A stretch of 64,000 bases of DNA from JBMDXB01 sp048594975. GTDB lineage: Bacteria > Acidobacteriota > Vicinamibacteria > Vicinamibacterales > 2-12-FULL-66-21. Each line of letters begins with the position of its first letter. Within the stretch, counting starts at the first letter, position 1. Positions 61,424 to 64,000 of this stretch are shown piece after piece. Position numbers and translations under genes: made by a program. The notes under the pieces are model-generated. The model did not search any database, was not told where the DNA came from, and worked only from the letters and a program-made list of their open reading frames with translations. Where the stretch lies: the NCBI GenBank assembly GCA_048594975.1, contig JBMDXQ010000145.1, positions 62,001 through 126,000 on the forward strand, in the 5' to 3' direction.

Positions 61424-62656
61424 TCATTCGTGCAGGAACCACGATCTCACACCGACGGCGGCATAGAACATCAGCACGAACGCCATCGGTGCGAGCAGCC
61501 GCGAGGTCGGGAAGAACACGGTGTTGACCGCGATCACCGACGCCGCAACGACGAGCAGCATGCCGTCGCCGCGCTGCCAGCGGCCGCGGCGGCGGATCAG
61601 GCCGGCGACCGTCCCCGCGACGAGCAACAGCCGCGAGCCCGAGTACACCACGTGGTCGAGCAGCGGCCGCGGTGCAAGCCCGCTGACGCGCACCCGCCCG
61701 CCGACGATCCCCGCGCCGGCGTGCGGCGTCTTCCGCTCCAGCGGCAGCAGCACCGGCGCTACCGTGAAGGCGAGGTTGCGCAGCTTGAGGCGGACGGTCT
61801 CGAGCGGGTGCTCGCGCGCGAACGCAATCGCCTGCGCCAACAACGCCGCGTCCTCGACGCGCTGGTACTCGAGCTCGTCGAGCGATGCGCCCTTCAGCCG
61901 GTGGCCGACGGTCTCGTACGCCCACGGCACCAGCAGGTCGGCGTTGCGGAGCGGCACGATCTGGCCCGCATACTCGCAGGTCGAGACGAACAGGTTGATC
62001 CCCACACGCGCGGGCACGAGCGTGCCGTTGAGCGTGTAGGTCCGCAGCATCCAGGCGCCGGTCGGGACCGTCACGGCGACGGCGAACGCGACCGCCTGCG
62101 ACCAGCGGCGGTCCCACAGGTAGAGGCCGAGCGCACCGGCGGCGACCGGTAGCAGCGAGAAGCGTGTCAGCACGGCGAGCGAGACAAGGAGCCCGACGGC
62201 GACTGCCCCCCTCGTCCTCGTCCCCTGTGCGAAGGCGAGCGCGGCGCCGATCAGGAGGGCGACGCACACTGTGATCTCGACGGGCGACACCGACTGCCGA
62301 ACCAGGTACGGATCGAACGCGTAGAGGAGGGTCGTGATCCCCGCCACGTGGCGCCCGGCCAGGACATCCGTGAGACGATGCAGAAGGACCCCGGCCGCCG
62401 AAGCGAGGACGATCTGCGCGGCGAAGACGACCCAGGGGCGGTCGCCGCTCACGCCTCGCAGGAGCGCGAGCAGCGCGGGGTACACCGGCTCAATCGAGGT
62501 GTCCAGGACACCGTCCAGGACCGGGGCGCCTCGCGACAGCAGGCCCTCGGACGCGTCCCAGTAGAAGAAGGCGGACGTATCGGGGGGGAACCAGGAAAGC
62601 GCAACGATGCGCGGGATCGCGCACAGCACGAAGATCGCGAGGTCCCGACGTGGCAT
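61424..62656 (-). CDS. Membrane-bound glycosyltransferase (GT39/PMT-like, polyprenyl-phosphate sugar user)
   Basis: 410 residues with about ten membrane segments. The first periplasmic loop holds LSWFPPDTSAFFYWDASEGLLSRG, with acidic residues typical of GT-C enzymes such as PMT-like and ArnT-like transferases. Later come VLTRFSLLPVAAGALGLYLW and TYTLNGTLVPARVGINLFVSTCEYAG. It would move a sugar from polyprenyl phosphate outside the inner membrane. The ATG at 62656 begins the first membrane helix. It converges with fabH; no strong terminator is seen in the 71-base gap. Confidence 0.82.
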   Translation of the reverse strand: MPRRDLAIFVLCAIPRIVALSWFPPDTSAFFYWDASEGLLSRGAPVLDGVLDTSIEPVYPALLALLRGVSGDRPWVVFAAQIVLASAAGVLLHRLTDVLAGRHVAGITTLLYAFDPYLVRQSVSPVEITVCVALLIGAALAFAQGTRTRGAVAVGLLVSLAVLTRFSLLPVAAGALGLYLWDRRWSQAVAFAVAVTVPTGAWMLRTYTLNGTLVPARVGINLFVSTCEYAGQIVPLRNADLLVPWAYETVGHRLKGASLDELEYQRVEDAALLAQAIAFAREHPLETVRLKLRNLAFTVAPVLLPLERKTPHAGAGIVGGRVRVSGLAPRPLLDHVVYSGSRLLLVAGTVAGLIRRRGRWQRGDGMLLVVAASVIAVNTVFFPTSRLLAPMAFVLMFYAAVGVRSWFLHE

Positions 62657-62714
62657 CGTGTGAGCGGGCGCGGTTTCCGTGTCGACGCGGCAGGGTCCGC
62701 GTGCGCGTGATCTT

Positions 62715-63371
62715 ATGCCAAGGAAGCGACGGCGGCCCGAGCGGATCTTCCTGCTCTCGCCGGCGAACATCGCCGGCGCCCGCGGCCGCCTGATCATGTC
62801 GGAGCGGGCGACGTTTCCACTCGCGCAGCGGCTGCGGCACCAGGGAGCGACGCTCGGCGAGGTGTTCAGCTTCGTCAGCGGCCTGTACTTCCGGGGCAAG
62901 CTGACCTACGCGCGCCGCTTCGCCGCTCCGCCCGATCCGCACTCGCCGGTGTCCGGCGCCGGCGTCTTCGTGATCACGCCCGCCGCCGGTCTGCGTTCCC
63001 CGGAGACGGTGGTCACAATCGAGGCGCTGCGGGCGTTCGCGCAGGTGGACGTTGCCGCCGACAACCCGAAATACCGGCGGCCGCTCGAGCAGGCGGCGCG
63101 GGCCATCGCCGACGACATCGGTCCGGCCTGCGAGGCGGTCCTCCTGGGCAGCATCGCCTCCTCCAAGTATGTCGACGTGCTGCAGGGCATCTTCGCCCGG
63201 CGCCTGCTGTTCCCGGCGGAGTTCGTCGGCCGCGGCGACATGAGCCGCGGCGGCCTCATGCTGCGGTGCGCCGCCGCGGGCGTGGAGCTGACCTACGTGC
63301 CAGTCGCCGGCGCCGTGCGGCACGGCGTGCGCCCGCCGAAGCTCGATCCGTCGACGCGCGTGAAGATCTGA
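62715..63371 (+). CDS. Conserved-looking protein of unknown function
   Basis: 218 residues, basic at the N-terminus (MPRKRRRPERIFLLSPANIAG), then a globular alpha/beta pattern (GVFVITPAAGLRSPETVVTIEALRAFAQVDVAADNP and ACEAVLLGSIASSKYVDVL). I do not recognise the family. The ATG at 62715 was preferred to the one at 62679 because protein-like sequence starts there. It diverges from the membrane glycosyltransferase gene, with only 58 bases between starts. Confidence 0.6.
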   Translation: MPRKRRRPERIFLLSPANIAGARGRLIMSERATFPLAQRLRHQGATLGEVFSFVSGLYFRGKLTYARRFAAPPDPHSPVSGAGVFVITPAAGLRSPETVVTIEALRAFAQVDVAADNPKYRRPLEQAARAIADDIGPACEAVLLGSIASSKYVDVLQGIFARRLLFPAEFVGRGDMSRGGLMLRCAAAGVELTYVPVAGAVRHGVRPPKLDPSTRVKI

Positions 63372-63774
63372 GTCGGACGACAGGCACGGTCCCGCGTGCA
63401 CGGCCGACGGCCGGGTCCGGCGGAGCACGAAGGGACGAAGGCACCATTTGTCACCCAGCCAGCGGGGCCGAGACTGGCCAACAGGGTCGACGTCCAGGTA
63501 CACGAGGCCGCGCAACACCTCGAGCGGGGTCGCGGAGACGTACACCCATCCGGAAGGATGGTCGCCCTGCGGCCGGAAGTCGGCACGCAACCGCGGTTCC
63601 TGAAGAAGAAGCCGCCAAAGATTCGACTTTCAACGCTGCGCTGTCCGTGCACGAGCGCCTCTCCACGCAGGCGCGAGGACACGAAGCCTATAGAATGCTT
63701 TCGCATGCTTCGTGCCTTCGAGCCTTCGTGGTCCGGCCGAAGGCCACGTAACGTCCGCTATTGCGAGCCAGCAG
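63372..63774. other. Gap with inverted repeats and a possible gene remnant
   Basis: About 400 bases lie between the unknown protein and the LigD-type gene. A 19-bp inverted repeat flanks 63426-63730. Inside it, on the minus strand at about 63605-63450, a stretch reads like protein (RADFRPQGDHPSGWVYVSATPLEVLRGLVYLDVDP), perhaps a fragment of a former gene. A TAGAAT word at 63691-63696 is a possible promoter element. Confidence 0.4.
63426..63730. repeat. Element bounded by 19-bp inverted repeats (MITE-like?)
   Basis: CACGAAGGGACGAAGGCAC (63426-63444) and the reverse complement of GTGCCTTCGAGCCTTCGTG (63712-63730) match at 17 of 19 positions. They enclose 267 bases with no intact gene. No target-site duplication is obvious. 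An inner hairpin (ATGC-TTTC-GCAT, 63695-63706) lies next to the right arm. Confidence 0.5.
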
Positions 63775-64000
63775 ATGGCCTCCAAGCGAATCACCATCCC
63801 CACAGCCGGCACTCACACGCTGAAGGTCGATGGCCGTGAAGTCCGCCTCACCAATCTCGACAAGCTGTTCTGGAAAGACCAACGCATCACCAAGGGCGAC
63901 CTGATCCAGTACTACGCGGACATCTCAGCGTATCTGTTGCCGCACCTCGAGCATCGTGCGATGGTCATGAAGCGCTAACCGCACGGCGCGCACGGCGAGT
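63775..64000 (+). pseudogene. LigD-type DNA polymerase-domain gene, interrupted by a stop and cut by the window end
   Basis: The frame begins MASKRITIPTAGTHTLKVDGREV and continues with VRLTNLDKLFWKDQRITKGDLIQYYADISAYLLPHLEHRAMVMKR (about residues 21-67). This is the conserved start of the LigD polymerase/primase domain of bacterial non-homologous end joining. A TAA at 63976-63978 then stops it. Immediately after, the same frame reads PHGAHGE. In the family the next residues are Tyr-Pro-(His/Asn)-Gly, so TAC to TAA (Tyr to stop) is the simplest explanation. The rest lies outside the window. A base-calling error at this one position is equally possible. Confidence 0.65.

Overview
This window is very GC-rich bacterial DNA with tightly packed genes. 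Outer-membrane barrels, an Omp85-type protein, Tat and lipoprotein signals, a kinase-TolB-TPR regulator and the FabH/Ruv gene contents point to a Gram-negative soil-type bacterium. I infer Acidobacteriota, possibly the Vicinamibacteria, from general style; no rRNA or other marker gene in the window proves it. I saw no tRNA, rRNA, CRISPR array or intact insertion sequence.

Layout. 0-9.4 kb: metabolic and housekeeping genes (FAD oxidoreductase, secreted sugar-phosphate isomerase-like protein, Ser/Thr kinase, aminotransferase, single-domain asparaginase). 9.6-17.3 kb: a small membrane protein, an M1 aminopeptidase, a GT87-type membrane glycosyltransferase, and a secreted protein paired with an Omp85-type barrel. 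17.3-21 kb: a glycosyltransferase and a fused alpha/beta 2-oxoacid dehydrogenase E1. 21.2-44.7 kb: an exopolysaccharide (EPS) locus, headed by a degenerate sigma54-activator-like regulator. It runs through an outer-membrane barrel, an OPX export protein, a Wzy-like polymerase, a Wzx-like flippase, ten further glycosyltransferases, methyltransferases, a small phosphoglycosyl transferase and a geranylgeranyl-reductase-family flavoprotein. Nearly all of these genes overlap by 1-13 bases. 49.7-44.8 kb on the minus strand: a second EPS operon with a Wzc-type tyrosine autokinase and an O-antigen-ligase-like protein.

The most interesting part is 50.2-56.8 kb. It is a compact lasso-peptide cluster: PqqD-like leader-binding protein (B1), leader peptidase (B2), asparagine-synthetase-like cyclase (C), a 59-residue precursor, and then a set of putative tailoring enzymes. 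The precursor leader matches the YxxPxLxxxG...Tx lasso signature exactly, and its predicted core GQRSVNSDFPKAGFQRSHCL has Gly1 and Asp8 in place for an 8-residue ring. The next gene looks like a protein-arginine-methyltransferase-type enzyme with a C-terminal PqqD/winged-helix-like domain. An HprK-like kinase and two more methyltransferases follow. No lasso ABC transporter is visible.

57.0-64.0 kb: yebC, ruvC, ruvA, ruvB and fabH, a membrane glycosyltransferase, an unknown protein, and the start of a LigD-type polymerase gene that appears to be interrupted by a TAC-to-TAA change at the window edge. The yebC-ruvC gap carries a 132-bp duplication that copies the end of yebC.
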